A DNA stretch of 64,000 bases, taken from contig CBDBEL010000003.1 in assembly GCA_965204415.1 (NCBI GenBank), positions 1 to 64,000 of the forward strand, given 5' to 3'. The translations under genes were made by a program, and so were the position numbers. This document shows, piece by piece, positions 44,855 to 53,605 of this stretch. Positions within the stretch are counted from its first letter, which is position 1, and each line of letters opens with the position of its first letter. This DNA is from Aldehydirespirator sp965204415 (GTDB lineage Bacteria; Actinomycetota; Acidimicrobiia; Acidimicrobiales; Aldehydirespiratoraceae). Under the pieces are notes generated by a model. The model ran no database searches. It was not told the DNA's origin and saw nothing but the letters and a program-made list of their open reading frames with translations.

Positions 44855-46089
44855 ACGGCGTCGATCTGGTCCTGGGTGAGCGTGGCTGGGTAGATCACAT
44901 CCAAGCCGTCGTCGGTGCGCGGACCGAAGCCCGGCATCTGGCCGTTGCCGCCCGAGCCGCCCCGGCCGTAGGTCTGGCCGATGCTCTGGCCGGCCGAGAT
45001 GAAGTCGGAGTGCTGGGCCGCGGTCTCGAACTGGTCCAGGGTGCTGCCGCCGGTCAGGTTGGGACCGAAGAAGCCGCCGCCGTTGTTGTACGCCGCGACG
45101 ATCGGACCGGCGTGGCCGTCGATGCTGTCGTCACCGTCGGTGGTGGCGTCGAAGGACCAGCCGTAGGTGTGGCAGCGGGCGCAACTGTAGGTGCCTCCCG
45201 CGGCCCGGTTGTTGAAGATGATCTCGCCGTAGCTCTGGTACAGCTCGCTTCCGGGTGCCTGGCCCGACGCCAGCAGCTCGAGGCCGGCGCGGCGGATGGC
45301 CTCGGCGTTGCCCTCCAGAGACTGGTCGGCGGCCAGAGCCATGGCCCGGGCCTCCTCCACCGCGGCGTCCACCGCCCCCAGCCACTCGTCCACCGCACCG
45401 TCGTCGGCTGCCACGCCCAGACGCTCGGCTATGCCCTCACGGATGCCGCCGTCCACGATCTCGCGAAGGTCCGACTCGGGGATCTGGATGCGCCGCAGGT
45501 AGTAGATCAGGTAGTCGATCTGCTGCGGGGTGAGGGGCCCGCCGCCAGGGGTGCCCCACGCCGGCATCACGTTGTTGCGGCCGTAGTTGAGCACATGGCG
45601 CACCTCGTCCTCGCTGAAGCGCGACAGCACCGTGTTCAGCGCCGGTGCGGTCCACGCCACCGTGGCCACGAAATTGCCCTCCGCGTCGGTGAGCGTGTAC
45701 GGCGCGGAGCCGCCAGTGCCCTCGGCGCCGTGGCACCGCTGGCAGTCGGAGCCCTCGACATAGAGCTCGCCGCCCCGGTCTGCGAAGATCCGGTCGGTGT
45801 CCTTGATGAGGCCCTCGTGGCGTCCAGGCTCGCCCAGCCAGTACAGCGGCAGGCCCACCCCGATAATGGCCAGCATGGCCAGCCCGGCCAGCAGGGACTT
45901 GTCGAGCTTGGTGCCCTCCAGTTCCTCGTCCTCGAGGTAGGGCTTGCGGTTCGGAGCCAGCTCGATCTCGCTGCCGACCTCGTCGCGGGCCGAGCGGGAG
46001 TTGAGGATCAGGTAGGCGACGTACCCGACGAAGACGATCCCGAGTATGACGAACCCGATGGTTCTCTGGGTGGAGGCGGCAAGGAGCAT
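44830..46089 (-). CDS. Membrane-anchored diheme cytochrome c of the bc-type complex
   Basis: A 419-residue protein with two N-terminal membrane helices (~10-30 and ~65-85) and two c-type heme sites: CQRCH at 116-120 with a likely Met ligand in NNVMPAWG (~175), and CARCH at 303-307 with NGQMPGFG towards the end. A charged helical insertion (~205-290) separates them. It probably carries electrons from the Rieske protein to the terminal oxidase, as QcrC does. It differs from compact mycobacterial QcrC in domain order. Confidence 0.85.
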   Translation of the reverse strand: MLLAASTQRTIGFVILGIVFVGYVAYLILNSRSARDEVGSEIELAPNRKPYLEDEELEGTKLDKSLLAGLAMLAIIGVGLPLYWLGEPGRHEGLIKDTDRIFADRGGELYVEGSDCQRCHGAEGTGGSAPYTLTDAEGNFVATVAWTAPALNTVLSRFSEDEVRHVLNYGRNNVMPAWGTPGGGPLTPQQIDYLIYYLRRIQIPESDLREIVDGGIREGIAERLGVAADDGAVDEWLGAVDAAVEEARAMALAADQSLEGNAEAIRRAGLELLASGQAPGSELYQSYGEIIFNNRAAGGTYSCARCHTYGWSFDATTDGDDSIDGHAGPIVAAYNNGGGFFGPNLTGGSTLDQFETAAQHSDFISAGQSIGQTYGRGGSGGNGQMPGFGPRTDDGLDVIYPATLTQDQIDAVVAFERNL

Positions 46090-46124
46090 GCGCGCGGCGG
46101 CTTCCTACAGGTCGGTGCGGGCCA

Positions 46125-46994
46125 CTAGTGGCTCGCCTGGCCGAGGCAGCTCGGCCCCTCGGCTTCCTGGCCGGTGGTGTTGGTGCCGATCGGCGGGCCC
46201 TGGATGATCGTGCCGGTGTCGACCACGAGCGATCCGTCGGCGGTGACTTCCGTGGCGAAGCGATCCATGCCCCTGGGGGCCGGCCCGCCCCTCTTCTCGC
46301 CCACTCGGTTGTATTTCGAGCCGTGGCACGGGCACTCGAACCACTGCGAGGTCACGCACTCGGGCACCCGGCAGCCGAGATGGGGGCACTTCTGGTACAG
46401 CGCGACGATGCCCCCGTCCAGTCCCAGCTGGTGCCCGGCGGTCATCCCGGCCAGCTCGGGCGCGGTGTAGGCGGCCGCAGCCTTCTCGACCGCGCCGTTG
46501 GGGTACTCGGTGAGCCACATCCGGCCCTCGGGCTTGTACAGGAAGCCGGAGTTGTCGCGGATCTCGGTGAGCAGGTCGCTGACCAGGCCGACCTTGATCT
46601 TGGAGCCGAAGCCGCTGGCGCCCTGGGGCCACAGGAACGCGATGCAGGCCACTCCGAATCCCGAGAGGCTCAAGCTCATGAGCATGACGATCGTCCGGTT
46701 GAAGAACTGGCGGCGGCTCACCCCGATCGTCTCGGGATCGGGCGGCACGTAGGGAGCGGGCGGGCCGCCGGACTCGACGGGCGCCAGCGCGCCGGCGCGG
46801 GCCGCGGCCGCGGCCCTCTCGACCTCCCGACCTGTGGGCGGTGCTTCGGCCCGCAGGACTGCCGAGGACCGGTCCCGGCTGCGGGTCTCCCGCGAGAGCA
46901 TGCCGATGGCCGCGTCCGACTGGCGCCTGCGGACCGCGGCCAGAACCGCGACGATGGCCAGGACCGCGAGGACCGCCAGAGCGACATAGATCAT
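46125..46994 (-). CDS. Rieske iron-sulfur protein of the bc-type complex
   Basis: A 289-residue protein with an N-terminal helix (1-21), an Ala/Glu-rich cytoplasmic stretch, a SRRQFFNR segment and second helix (~100-122), then the Rieske domain. The [2Fe-2S] box CPHLGC (203-208) and CPCHGS (221-226) supply the two Cys and two His ligands. It accepts electrons from quinol at the positive side of the membrane. Neighbours on both sides belong to the same complex. Confidence 0.93.
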   Translation of the reverse strand: MIYVALAVLAVLAIVAVLAAVRRRQSDAAIGMLSRETRSRDRSSAVLRAEAPPTGREVERAAAAARAGALAPVESGGPPAPYVPPDPETIGVSRRQFFNRTIVMLMSLSLSGFGVACIAFLWPQGASGFGSKIKVGLVSDLLTEIRDNSGFLYKPEGRMWLTEYPNGAVEKAAAAYTAPELAGMTAGHQLGLDGGIVALYQKCPHLGCRVPECVTSQWFECPCHGSKYNRVGEKRGGPAPRGMDRFATEVTADGSLVVDTGTIIQGPPIGTNTTGQEAEGPSCLGQASH

Positions 46995-47052
46995 CGGATG
47001 CCTCCTAGCACGGAGCGAGCGGACGGTGCGAAGGCGGGGGCGGCGAGCACGA

Positions 47053-47841
47053 TCACAGCTCGAAGAACAGGCCCGCCTGCCAGGGGAACACGAAGTTGAA
47101 GCCCGGGCCCCTGAAGAACGAGCCGATGATCACCAGCACGGCCCAGAACATGAGATGGATGGTCATCAGGCTGATGGCGAACTTGCGGTCCTCCGGCTTC
47201 TTGGAGGGGTTCCGGTCGATGTAGGGCGCGAGCATCAGGGCCAGCAGCCCTATGCCGGGAATGGTCACCCCCGCCACCATCGGGTGGAACATCGTCAGCA
47301 GTTCCTGCAGTCCGAGGAAGTACCAGGGTGCCTTGGACGGGTTGGGCGTCTGGTTGTAGTTGGCCAGCTCCAGCAGTGGGGCGTTCACGAAGATCGAGAA
47401 GATCAGAGTGAACGCGGTGATGAACAGCGACGCCACGAACTCCACCACCAGCAGGTGGGGCCAGACGTGCACCTTGTCCTGCGGCTTCGACTTCACGTCC
47501 TGGATCGAGCCCGACTTGACCACGGTCAGCAGGCGCTGGGTGTGGCCGCCGGGGCCGGTGGCCGGCACCGAGTCCGGGGCTGCGGGCGGGGCGGCCACAG
47601 CCACTCCCCCACCGCCGGCCGCCGGGGCTCCCGCTTCGGCCGCGGCCGCTCCGGTGTCAGCCTGAGCCCGAGCCGCTTTCGATCGCTCCAGCAGGTGGGG
47701 CGGGATCTTGCTGGCAGCCTGCTGCTGAGCTTCCGGCGGAGCTTCGCCCGCGGCCGCGCCGGCCTGCGCGGCCTTGGCCGCCTCCGCCTTCGCCCGGGCC
47801 TCCTCGGCCCTCTTGCGCAGATGCTCGGGAATCTCCACCAT
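47053..47841 (-). CDS. Cytochrome b C-terminal subunit (subunit IV-like)
   Basis: A 262-residue protein. The first ~110 residues are charged helical and Ala/Pro-rich linker sequence. The rest holds three membrane helices with NPSKAPWYFLGLQELLTMFH, the counterpart of the PEWY quinol-oxidation loop (here APWY), and DRNPSKKPEDRKFAIS. It pairs with the b6-like subunit encoded 35 bp upstream to make a complete cytochrome b. The long N-terminal extension is unusual for subunit IV. Start ATG 47841. Confidence 0.9.
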   Translation of the reverse strand: MVEIPEHLRKRAEEARAKAEAAKAAQAGAAAGEAPPEAQQQAASKIPPHLLERSKAARAQADTGAAAAEAGAPAAGGGGVAVAAPPAAPDSVPATGPGGHTQRLLTVVKSGSIQDVKSKPQDKVHVWPHLLVVEFVASLFITAFTLIFSIFVNAPLLELANYNQTPNPSKAPWYFLGLQELLTMFHPMVAGVTIPGIGLLALMLAPYIDRNPSKKPEDRKFAISLMTIHLMFWAVLVIIGSFFRGPGFNFVFPWQAGLFFEL

Positions 47842-47876
47842 CGCCGTTTCCTCTGATCTCCAACCTTGCCCTACGC

Positions 47877-48671
47877 CTACAGCGGACCCGAGATGCCGCC
47901 GTCCTTGCGGACCCGCCAGAAGTGGATCGCCAGGAAGATGACGAGCACGAACGGCAGCATCAGAACGTGAAGCACGTACCAGCGCAGCAGCGTGTCGGTT
48001 CCGATCTCCACCCCGCCGAGCAGCACGAAGCGCACCTGTTCGCCGAACACCGGCGTGTACCCCATCATGTTGGTGCCGACGGTCACCGCCCACAGAGCCA
48101 GCTGGTCCCACGGCAGCAGGTAGCCGGTGAACGAGAGCAGCAGCGTCAACTTCAGGAGGATCACTCCGATCACCCAGTTGAACTCGCGGGGCGGCTTGTA
48201 GGCGCCGTGATAGAAGACCCGGGCCATGTGAAGGAACACGGTGATCACCATGAGGTGGGCCCCCCACCGGTGAATGTTGCGAACCAGCAGGCCGAAGGTC
48301 ACCGAGGTCTGCAGGGTGTAGATGTCGTCCCAGGCCTGGGCCGCGGTGGGACGGTAGAAGAACATCAGGAAGATCCCGGTGACCGTCTCGAGGATGAACA
48401 GGAAGAAGCTCAGGCCACCGAGGCACAGGGTGTAGCTCACCTTCACGGCGTGGCGCTTCACCTTCACCGGATGCAGGTGGTAGAGCACGCTGTTCATGAT
48501 CACGTAGGACCGGTTGCGGGGGCTGTCGGTGTAGCCCTTGCGGAAGATCGACCCGGGCCGGAAGATCGAGGTCCAGGCCTGCGAGCCCTGGACCTGGTCG
48601 CCCAGCCTGCTCATCTGGTCGGCGATGCGCTCCGGGAGCGGCTTCCTGCGCTCTTCAGTGTCGATGGCCAT
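47877..48671 (-). CDS. Cytochrome b N-terminal subunit (b6-like)
   Basis: A 264-residue four-helix diheme cytochrome b. The heme ligands are two His pairs: H-x13-H in IHRWGAHLMVITVFLH and H-x14-H in LHVLMLPFVLVIFLAIH. The x14 spacing in helix D is the b6 type. ETVTGIFLMFFYRPT and TGYLLPWDQLALWAV are further signatures. The split from subunit IV contrasts with the single-chain QcrB of mycobacteria. Start ATG 48671. Confidence 0.94.
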   Translation of the reverse strand: MAIDTEERRKPLPERIADQMSRLGDQVQGSQAWTSIFRPGSIFRKGYTDSPRNRSYVIMNSVLYHLHPVKVKRHAVKVSYTLCLGGLSFFLFILETVTGIFLMFFYRPTAAQAWDDIYTLQTSVTFGLLVRNIHRWGAHLMVITVFLHMARVFYHGAYKPPREFNWVIGVILLKLTLLLSFTGYLLPWDQLALWAVTVGTNMMGYTPVFGEQVRFVLLGGVEIGTDTLLRWYVLHVLMLPFVLVIFLAIHFWRVRKDGGISGPL

Positions 48672-48719
48672 AGGGGTGGGGGATCTCCTGCGGGATCGAG
48701 TCGTCTGGTCGCTCGGCCT

Positions 48720-49136
48720 CTAGGCGAGGCGCATCCCGTAGCCGTAGCCGTGGGAGTTCGTTCGCTGGTGGGGGTCTCCTCCCGGGGGAGGATCGCCCAT
48801 CTTGCCAAGAATGATTACACCGGTAGGACAGCGATCCACACACAGCGCGCAGCGGGTGCAGACGTCGTCGTCGATGGTGAAGATGACCTTGTCGGCAGGA
48901 TCGATGCCGGGCAACTCGGTGCCGACGGCCTCGTCCACCGCGTCGGTCGTGACCATGAAGATGCATTTCCAGGGGCAGATGTCCACGCAGCCCTCGCACA
49001 TGATGCACTCCGACTGGTCGATGTGGATGAACTGCTTGGGCTTGACGGCCGCCGAGAGCCAGGCCGCGTCCACTTCCTGCAGGACATAGTCGTCCCGGAA
49101 CTCCGGCATGGGCGGGTTGGCGTCGGTGGTGGTCAC
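48720..49136 (-). CDS. Ferredoxin-type protein with two [4Fe-4S] motifs
   Basis: A 138-residue soluble protein with CIMCEGCVDICP and CTRCALCVDRCP, enough for two [4Fe-4S] clusters. A spacer between them (FMVTTDAVDEAVG, then ELPGIDPADKV) is longer than in simple ferredoxins. The GTG start overlaps the upstream membrane-protein stop by 4 bp. Placed first in the bc cluster, it could carry electrons to or from the quinone pool or serve as donor to the 11-subunit complex I. That is speculative. Confidence 0.88.
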   Translation of the reverse strand: MTTTDANPPMPEFRDDYVLQEVDAAWLSAAVKPKQFIHIDQSECIMCEGCVDICPWKCIFMVTTDAVDEAVGTELPGIDPADKVIFTIDDDVCTRCALCVDRCPTGVIILGKMGDPPPGGDPHQRTNSHGYGYGMRLA

Positions 49137-49588
49137 GTCTCTGAGCCCTCCCTTACCAGGGGACGCCCGAAGCTGGACAGCTCGACGGCCTCGGCGGCCT
49201 CCGCCTTCTTGCCCCGGTTCTGCCACAACAGGAACATCCCGACGTGGATGCCCACGGCTACGACGTATATCCCGCTGGCGATGATGTCCCGGATCACCAC
49301 GTAGGTGATGGTGAACGGGAAGCTGCCGCCCTGCGCCTGCGCCCGCAGGATGCCCCCGGGTCCCACGAAGAGCTTGTCGGTGCGCCAGTTGAGCTCGTTG
49401 TCGGCCCATGTGAGGAACTGGTGGGGCACTACCCCGTAGACCCAGAACATCCCGAAGAACACGATCATCGACCCGAACATGGCCTCGCCCCAGGTGACCG
49501 GGGTCCCGACCGGCCGGCGCTTCATGTAGGCGAGGATGGCGCCCATCAGCGCGACCGTTACCAGGATGGACAGGGCGAAGGCGACCAC
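49133..49588 (-). CDS. Small membrane protein heading the bc/nuo cluster
   Basis: A 151-residue protein with three predicted helices (~3-22, ~35-56, ~97-120) and a hydrophilic loop (NELNWRTDKLFVGPGGILR). No family was recognised. It is the first gene of the cluster, translationally coupled to the ferredoxin gene. GTG 49588 has GAGGAG 5 bp upstream. Confidence 0.6.
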   Translation of the reverse strand: MVAFALSILVTVALMGAILAYMKRRPVGTPVTWGEAMFGSMIVFFGMFWVYGVVPHQFLTWADNELNWRTDKLFVGPGGILRAQAQGGSFPFTITYVVIRDIIASGIYVVAVGIHVGMFLLWQNRGKKAEAAEAVELSSFGRPLVREGSET

Positions 49589-49796
49589 CGGTACTCCTCG
49601 GCGACGACTATGGACGGCTGGCAGTGTAGTCCCGGCAGGGCGGACCCTCCCCGGACTCGGGTAGGTCTATCACCGCGGCACCGCCGATCCGAACACCGGC
49701 AGACGTCCCGAATGCCGGCCGATGCGGACACCGGCAGAGAGGGGGCGACTTTGCCACTTCCCCGATTCGTCGCCCCATCCCCGCCGGATAACGTTC

Positions 49797-49825
49797 GAAA
49801 TAGCTGATACTCAACTGCATATCAA
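49797..49825 (-). promoter_or_regulatory. Candidate promoter of the bc/nuo cluster
   Basis: On the minus strand TTGATA (49825-49820), a 17-bp spacer and TATTTC (49802-49797) form a plausible sigma-70-type promoter in the only AT-rich patch of the 270-bp gap after the ybjN-like gene. It would give a ~200-base leader. The leader also holds two ACACCGGCAGA words ~38 bp apart. Confidence 0.35.
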
Positions 49826-49858
49826 ATCGCGGGCTGCATTATTTTGGCGCGGCCCCGT

Positions 49859-50368
49859 TCAGCCCCGGAACTTGGAGGCGTAGCCGATCCGCATCGCGGG
49901 GCGGAAGACCAATTCGGTGGCGGCGTACATCGACCCGAGGATGCCGTCCAGAGCGCCCGAAGTCACCTGCGTCACAGGCGTCGAACCCGACAGGAACACG
50001 GCGTCCTCGGGGCCGATCTCGAGCTTCAGCCCGGTCAGCCGCCGGTTCCGGCGCAGCAGGTGCTCGTAGAACTGGGCGTGATTCTCCTCGGGTGCAGGCA
50101 CCAGGTAGGTCTCGTAGTGAAGGGTGCGCTGACCGAGGGTGAACCAGATCGTCCACACCTCCTTCTCGTCACCGGTGACCCGCACATACCAGCGTCGGGA
50201 GCCCTCCGGGCCGCGCTCCACCGCAGTGATTGCGGGGTTCGAGCGGGCCGCGGCCTCCAACCATGAGTCGATGAGCCGTTCGGTGGCGCCGAGTTCTGCG
50301 TCGGAGGCCGGCGCGGCCCCGGTGAGGGGATCGCCGCCGTCCGGCTCGGAGGGATCTGGCGCGCTCAT
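49859..50368 (-). CDS. YbjN-family protein
   Basis: A 169-residue protein with the YbjN/type III chaperone-like fold. VYVRVTGDEKEVWTIWF-like strands (RRWYVRVTGDEKEVWTIWFT), NHAQFYEHLLRRNRRL and VTQVTSGALDGILG are recognisable. In mycobacteria a protein of this family is encoded directly after mshA, and the same order is kept here with a 5-bp gap. Its function is not established. Confidence 0.8.
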   Translation of the reverse strand: MSAPDPSEPDGGDPLTGAAPASDAELGATERLIDSWLEAAARSNPAITAVERGPEGSRRWYVRVTGDEKEVWTIWFTLGQRTLHYETYLVPAPEENHAQFYEHLLRRNRRLTGLKLEIGPEDAVFLSGSTPVTQVTSGALDGILGSMYAATELVFRPAMRIGYASKFRG

Positions 50369-50373
50369 CGCGC

Positions 50374-51588
50374 TCAGGCCGTGCAGTCCAGCGGGACCCG
50401 CGCCGACAGGTCCTCGAAGATCCGGCGCAGGCGTCCTGCGGTGGCGGTCCAGGAGTACCGGCCGGCCATCTCGGCGCCGTGACGAGCCATGGATGAGGCC
50501 AGCGCCGGGTCATCGAGGATCGACCGCACCGCTGCGGTGTACAGCGCGGGATCGCGTTCGGCGATCCGGAATCCGTTGCGGCCGTCGTCGACCAGGGTGC
50601 GCAGGCCGCCCACATCGGCCGCGACCACAGGGACGCCACAGGCCGAAGCCTCCAGCGCGACGAGGCCGAAGGACTCCGACCGGCTGGGCACCAGGCAGAC
50701 ATCGGCAGCCCGGTAGTAGGTGGACAGCAGGTGGTGAGGCTGCGGGGCGACCATGCGGACGCGCCCCTGGAGGTTGTGGCGGCGCACAGCGCGGTGGAGG
50801 CGTCGCAGCTCGCGCTCGCCGTCGGGGCCCGACGCTCCACCCACCACCAGCAGGCGGGCGTCGCGGTAGCTGTCGCCCAGCCCGGCGAGGGCCTCCACGG
50901 CCACGCTGAGACCCTTGAGGGGCTGGATGCGTCCGACGAACAGCAGCACCGGCTCCTCTCCGAGCCCCAGAGCGGCTCTGGCGCCGCGGCGGGATCCTGC
51001 TGAGAAGAACGCCGAGTCCACGCCGGGTGCCACCACGTCTATGCGCTGGGGATCGGCGCCGTAGAGCTTGGCCAACTGCTGGACCTCGGCCACGGAGTTG
51101 GCGGTGATCACGTCGGAACATGCGATCACCTCGGCCTCCGCCTCGATCCGGCGCTGCGGCTCGGGGTCGCCGGTGGTGGCCTTCACCCGGGCCAGGGTGT
51201 GGAACGTGGACACCAGCGGAAGGTCGAGTTCGTGCTTGAGCCGGTGTCCGGCCACGCCGGACAGCCAGTAGTTGGCGTGCAGCACGTCGACCGGGTTCTC
51301 ATGCAGCCGGGCGGCCACTCCCGCGGCGAACCCATCGACCGACCCGGCCAGCGACTCCTTGGGCAGTTCGGGCGGGCCCGCATCGATATGGACGACCCGG
51401 AATCCGGGCTCGACGTCCACTTCGGCAGGCGCGTCACTGTGGCGCCTCACAAAGACGGTGGCGTCGATTCCTGCCTGGGCCATCGACGACGCCAACTCGC
51501 GCACGTACACGTTCATCCCGCCCGCGTCACCCCGGCCCGGCAGCACCAGCGGCGAGGTGTGGAGCGACAGGACAGCGACGCGGCTCAC
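50374..51588 (-). CDS. mshA: D-inositol-3-phosphate glycosyltransferase MshA
   Basis: A 404-residue GT4-family (GT-B fold) enzyme that transfers GlcNAc to inositol-3-phosphate, the first step of mycothiol synthesis. The N-terminal PGRGDAGGMNVYVRELA acceptor loop, FVGRIQPLKGLSVAVEAL and the C-terminal nucleotide-sugar segment PSRSESFGLVALEASACGVP are diagnostic. The YbjN gene downstream supports MshA rather than a generic glycosyltransferase. Start ATG 51588. Confidence 0.92.
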   Translation of the reverse strand: MSRVAVLSLHTSPLVLPGRGDAGGMNVYVRELASSMAQAGIDATVFVRRHSDAPAEVDVEPGFRVVHIDAGPPELPKESLAGSVDGFAAGVAARLHENPVDVLHANYWLSGVAGHRLKHELDLPLVSTFHTLARVKATTGDPEPQRRIEAEAEVIACSDVITANSVAEVQQLAKLYGADPQRIDVVAPGVDSAFFSAGSRRGARAALGLGEEPVLLFVGRIQPLKGLSVAVEALAGLGDSYRDARLLVVGGASGPDGERELRRLHRAVRRHNLQGRVRMVAPQPHHLLSTYYRAADVCLVPSRSESFGLVALEASACGVPVVAADVGGLRTLVDDGRNGFRIAERDPALYTAAVRSILDDPALASSMARHGAEMAGRYSWTATAGRLRRIFEDLSARVPLDCTA

Positions 51589-51620
51589 GGACGGTCGAGG
51601 ATAATGCGGGCTCTAGTTGT

Positions 51621-51857
51621 TCAGCCGCCGGAGACGGGAGGCAGCACCGCGATCTCGTCGTCGTCTCCCACCGGCATGTTGGGCGCCGTCGGCTCGCCGT
51701 TGCACCAAACCTGGCATGTTTCGAGCAGTCCGGCGAAGTCATGTCCGTAACGACCGCATGCCTCCTCCAGCACCTCGCGCACGGTGGCCCCGGGAACGGT
51801 GTCACGGCCCTTCCCGGCAGCCTCGCGTGCCGATGCGAACAGCCGTAGATGAGCCAC
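51621..51857 (-). CDS. MoaD/ThiS-like sulfur-carrier protein
   Basis: A 78-residue ubiquitin-fold protein from GTG 51857, ending in the Gly-Gly required for thiocarboxylation (LPPVSGG). The LRLFASAREAAGK start and DDDEIAVLPPVSGG end fit molybdopterin synthase small subunits. Its large-subunit partner is not in the window. Only 32 bp separate it from mshA. Confidence 0.85.
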   Translation of the reverse strand: MAHLRLFASAREAAGKGRDTVPGATVREVLEEACGRYGHDFAGLLETCQVWCNGEPTAPNMPVGDDDEIAVLPPVSGG

Positions 51858-51998
51858 CGCGCCATGGTAGCCACCGCTCCGCACCCGGCGCGCTGAGGTC
51901 GACCCGTTGCAAGTCGCCCCCCAGGCGCAAACACCCCACTTCAGGGGACAAGGCATCCGCGGCCGGGGTTCTCGGCCCGGTTACGGTCACCCGCGATC

Positions 51999-52601
51999 AT
52001 GGTCAATCTCCTTGTCGTTCGCCACGCCGAGTCCGTGTGGAATCTCGACGGCCGCTGGCAGGGTCAAGCCGACCCCCCGCTCTCGGAACCGGGCGCCGTC
52101 CAGGCCCGGCTCGCGGCCGAGAACCTCGACGGCGTCAGCTGCATCGTTTCCAGCGACCTGCGCCGGGCCAGTTCGACCGCCGAGATCATCGCCGAGGCTC
52201 TGGGCGCTGGGCCCGTGGTCGTCGATGCGGGGTGGCGCGAGCGCAGCGTTGGCCGGTGGCAGGGACTGACCACTGCCCAGATCGAGAGCGAGTATCCGGG
52301 CGCCCTGGCCGCCGGCGACTACCCGCCAGGCTGGGAGAGCAACGAGTCGCTGCTCGACAGGGTGCTCGAGGCGATCCAGCGCACCGCGGCCCGGGTGGCG
52401 TCGGGAGATGCGCTGGTTGTGTCACATGCTGGTGTCATCTATACACTCGAACAGCATTTCGGTTGCGACTTCAGCCGCATCGGGAACCTCGGGGGCCGCC
52501 GCCTGCTCGTTCAGTCGGGCGAGGTGCGCCTGCGGGAGCGAATCGCGCTCACCGGCGACGGTGAGGGCCTCAAGCCCGCGGCAACCAAGGAGCGACGATG
52601 A
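51999..52601 (+). CDS. Histidine phosphatase family protein (phosphoglycerate mutase-like)
   Basis: A 200-residue protein with the phosphohistidine motif VVRHAESVW (H9; RHAE instead of the common RHGE), GWRERSVGRWQGLT and the second catalytic His in VVSHAGVIYTL. The size and motifs fit broad-specificity phosphatases such as GpmB/CobC-like enzymes. The substrate is not predictable. Its stop overlaps the next gene by 4 bp (ATGA). Confidence 0.85.
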   Translation: MVNLLVVRHAESVWNLDGRWQGQADPPLSEPGAVQARLAAENLDGVSCIVSSDLRRASSTAEIIAEALGAGPVVVDAGWRERSVGRWQGLTTAQIESEYPGALAAGDYPPGWESNESLLDRVLEAIQRTAARVASGDALVVSHAGVIYTLEQHFGCDFSRIGNLGGRRLLVQSGEVRLRERIALTGDGEGLKPAATKERR

Positions 52602-53161
52602 GCACAGGCGGCACACCGGCTGCCGGATCCGACGGTGGGGATCACCCGAACCTTCCCCCCGTTCGGGTGATCCGCAGCGCCAGGCGAAAGGAATCGGTTT
52701 CGGCGCGGATGTCCGACGGCGTTCTGGTCGTGCGCATCCCGGACTTCTTCACGAAGGACGAGGAACGGGTCATGGTCAGCAAGGTCCTGGGCCGGTTCGA
52801 GGAGAAGTGGCGCTGCGGCCATGTGCCGCTGGAGCCCAGGGCCCGGGAGCTCGCGGCCCGGTACGGCCTCCCCGAGCCCCGCTCGATCCGGTGGTCCTCC
52901 CGCCAGCGCCTGCGCTGGGGGTCCTGTTCAGCCGCCAGCGGCGACATCCGCATCTCGAGCCGGCTGGCCGACGCGCCCCCCTGGGTGCTGGACCATGTCA
53001 TCGTCCACGAGCTCGCTCACCTGGTGGTGCCCGACCATTCGCCCGAGTTCCACGCCCTCGTGAACCGCAATCCCAACGCGGAGAGGGCTGAGGGCTACCT
53101 GCTGGCCCTCAGCGATATCGGCTCCAGGCCACAGTCCTCAGAACAGGCCCTCGCCAGCTGA
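52598..53161 (+). CDS. YgjP-like metallopeptidase (DUF45, M48-related)
   Basis: A 187-residue protein with the zinc-binding HELAH in VIVHELAHLVVPDHSPEFH, the downstream His of the same segment, and the preceding RQRLRWGSCSAASGDIRIS block typical of YgjP/DUF45 proteins. An unconserved N-terminus precedes it. The physiological substrate is unknown. Confidence 0.86.
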   Translation: MSTGGTPAAGSDGGDHPNLPPVRVIRSARRKESVSARMSDGVLVVRIPDFFTKDEERVMVSKVLGRFEEKWRCGHVPLEPRARELAARYGLPEPRSIRWSSRQRLRWGSCSAASGDIRISSRLADAPPWVLDHVIVHELAHLVVPDHSPEFHALVNRNPNAERAEGYLLALSDIGSRPQSSEQALAS

Positions 53162-53178
53162 AGGCCGACCAGGAGGGG

Positions 53179-53415
53179 CTAGCAGGCCGGGCCGGCCGGT
53201 TCCTGCTCGTCGCCGCCCCGGTGATCGTCATCGGGCGTCGGTGCAGCCGGTGAGTCGAGTTCAGCGGCCAGCGCTTCGGCGGCATCAAGATCCCCGGAAT
53301 CGATGGCAGCCAGGGCCTTGTCGACGCTGTCCAGGTCCTGCTCGATGTCTTCGAGCGACGCTGCTTCCTGGGTAGCGGCGACCTCGGAGGAAAGCGACTC
53401 GCTGGCCTCGGTCAC
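53179..53415 (-). CDS. Small acidic protein of unknown function
   Basis: A 78-residue, strongly acidic helical protein from GTG 53415: an Ala/Glu/Ser-rich start, SLEDIEQDLDSVDKALAAID as a likely helix, and a disordered Asp/Glu/Pro tail. The helix weakly recalls the coiled coil of DksA/TraR proteins, but the zinc finger is absent. A MITE-like element lies 21 bp upstream. Confidence 0.5.
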   Translation of the reverse strand: MTEASESLSSEVAATQEAASLEDIEQDLDSVDKALAAIDSGDLDAAEALAAELDSPAAPTPDDDHRGGDEQEPAGPAC

Positions 53416-53436
53416 GTGCCAAGAGTAACGCCCGCG

Positions 53437-53581
53437 CTTTAGAGGCCGAGCGGATAGGCACGCGATCCGGTCCATACGGAGCGAGGCCGTGGCCCGAGCG
53501 GCCCGTGAGCGAAGCGAACGAGAGCGGGAATGACACCGCCACACCGCGACCGGCTCTCACCTATCCGCGTGGCCGACTGGG
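53437..53581 (-). mobile_element. MITE-like element, copy 1
   Basis: A 145-bp element in opposite orientation to copies at 55114-55259 and 57201-57346. Terminal inverted repeats of ~22 bp include CGGATAGG at one end and CCTATCCGCG at the other. The interior contains GTGAGCGAAGCGAACGAG and is similar across copies. No transposase gene is inside. It lies between two divergent genes, 24 bp before the DUF2237 start. Confidence 0.85.
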
Positions 53582-53605
53582 GCGCGATCTGCGAGACTGG
53601 GAGCC

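Noticed and set aside
49608..49820. 70-codon minus-strand open frame before the bc cluster
   Set aside because: It covers the likely promoter and leader, has no ribosome site and no family-like sequence.
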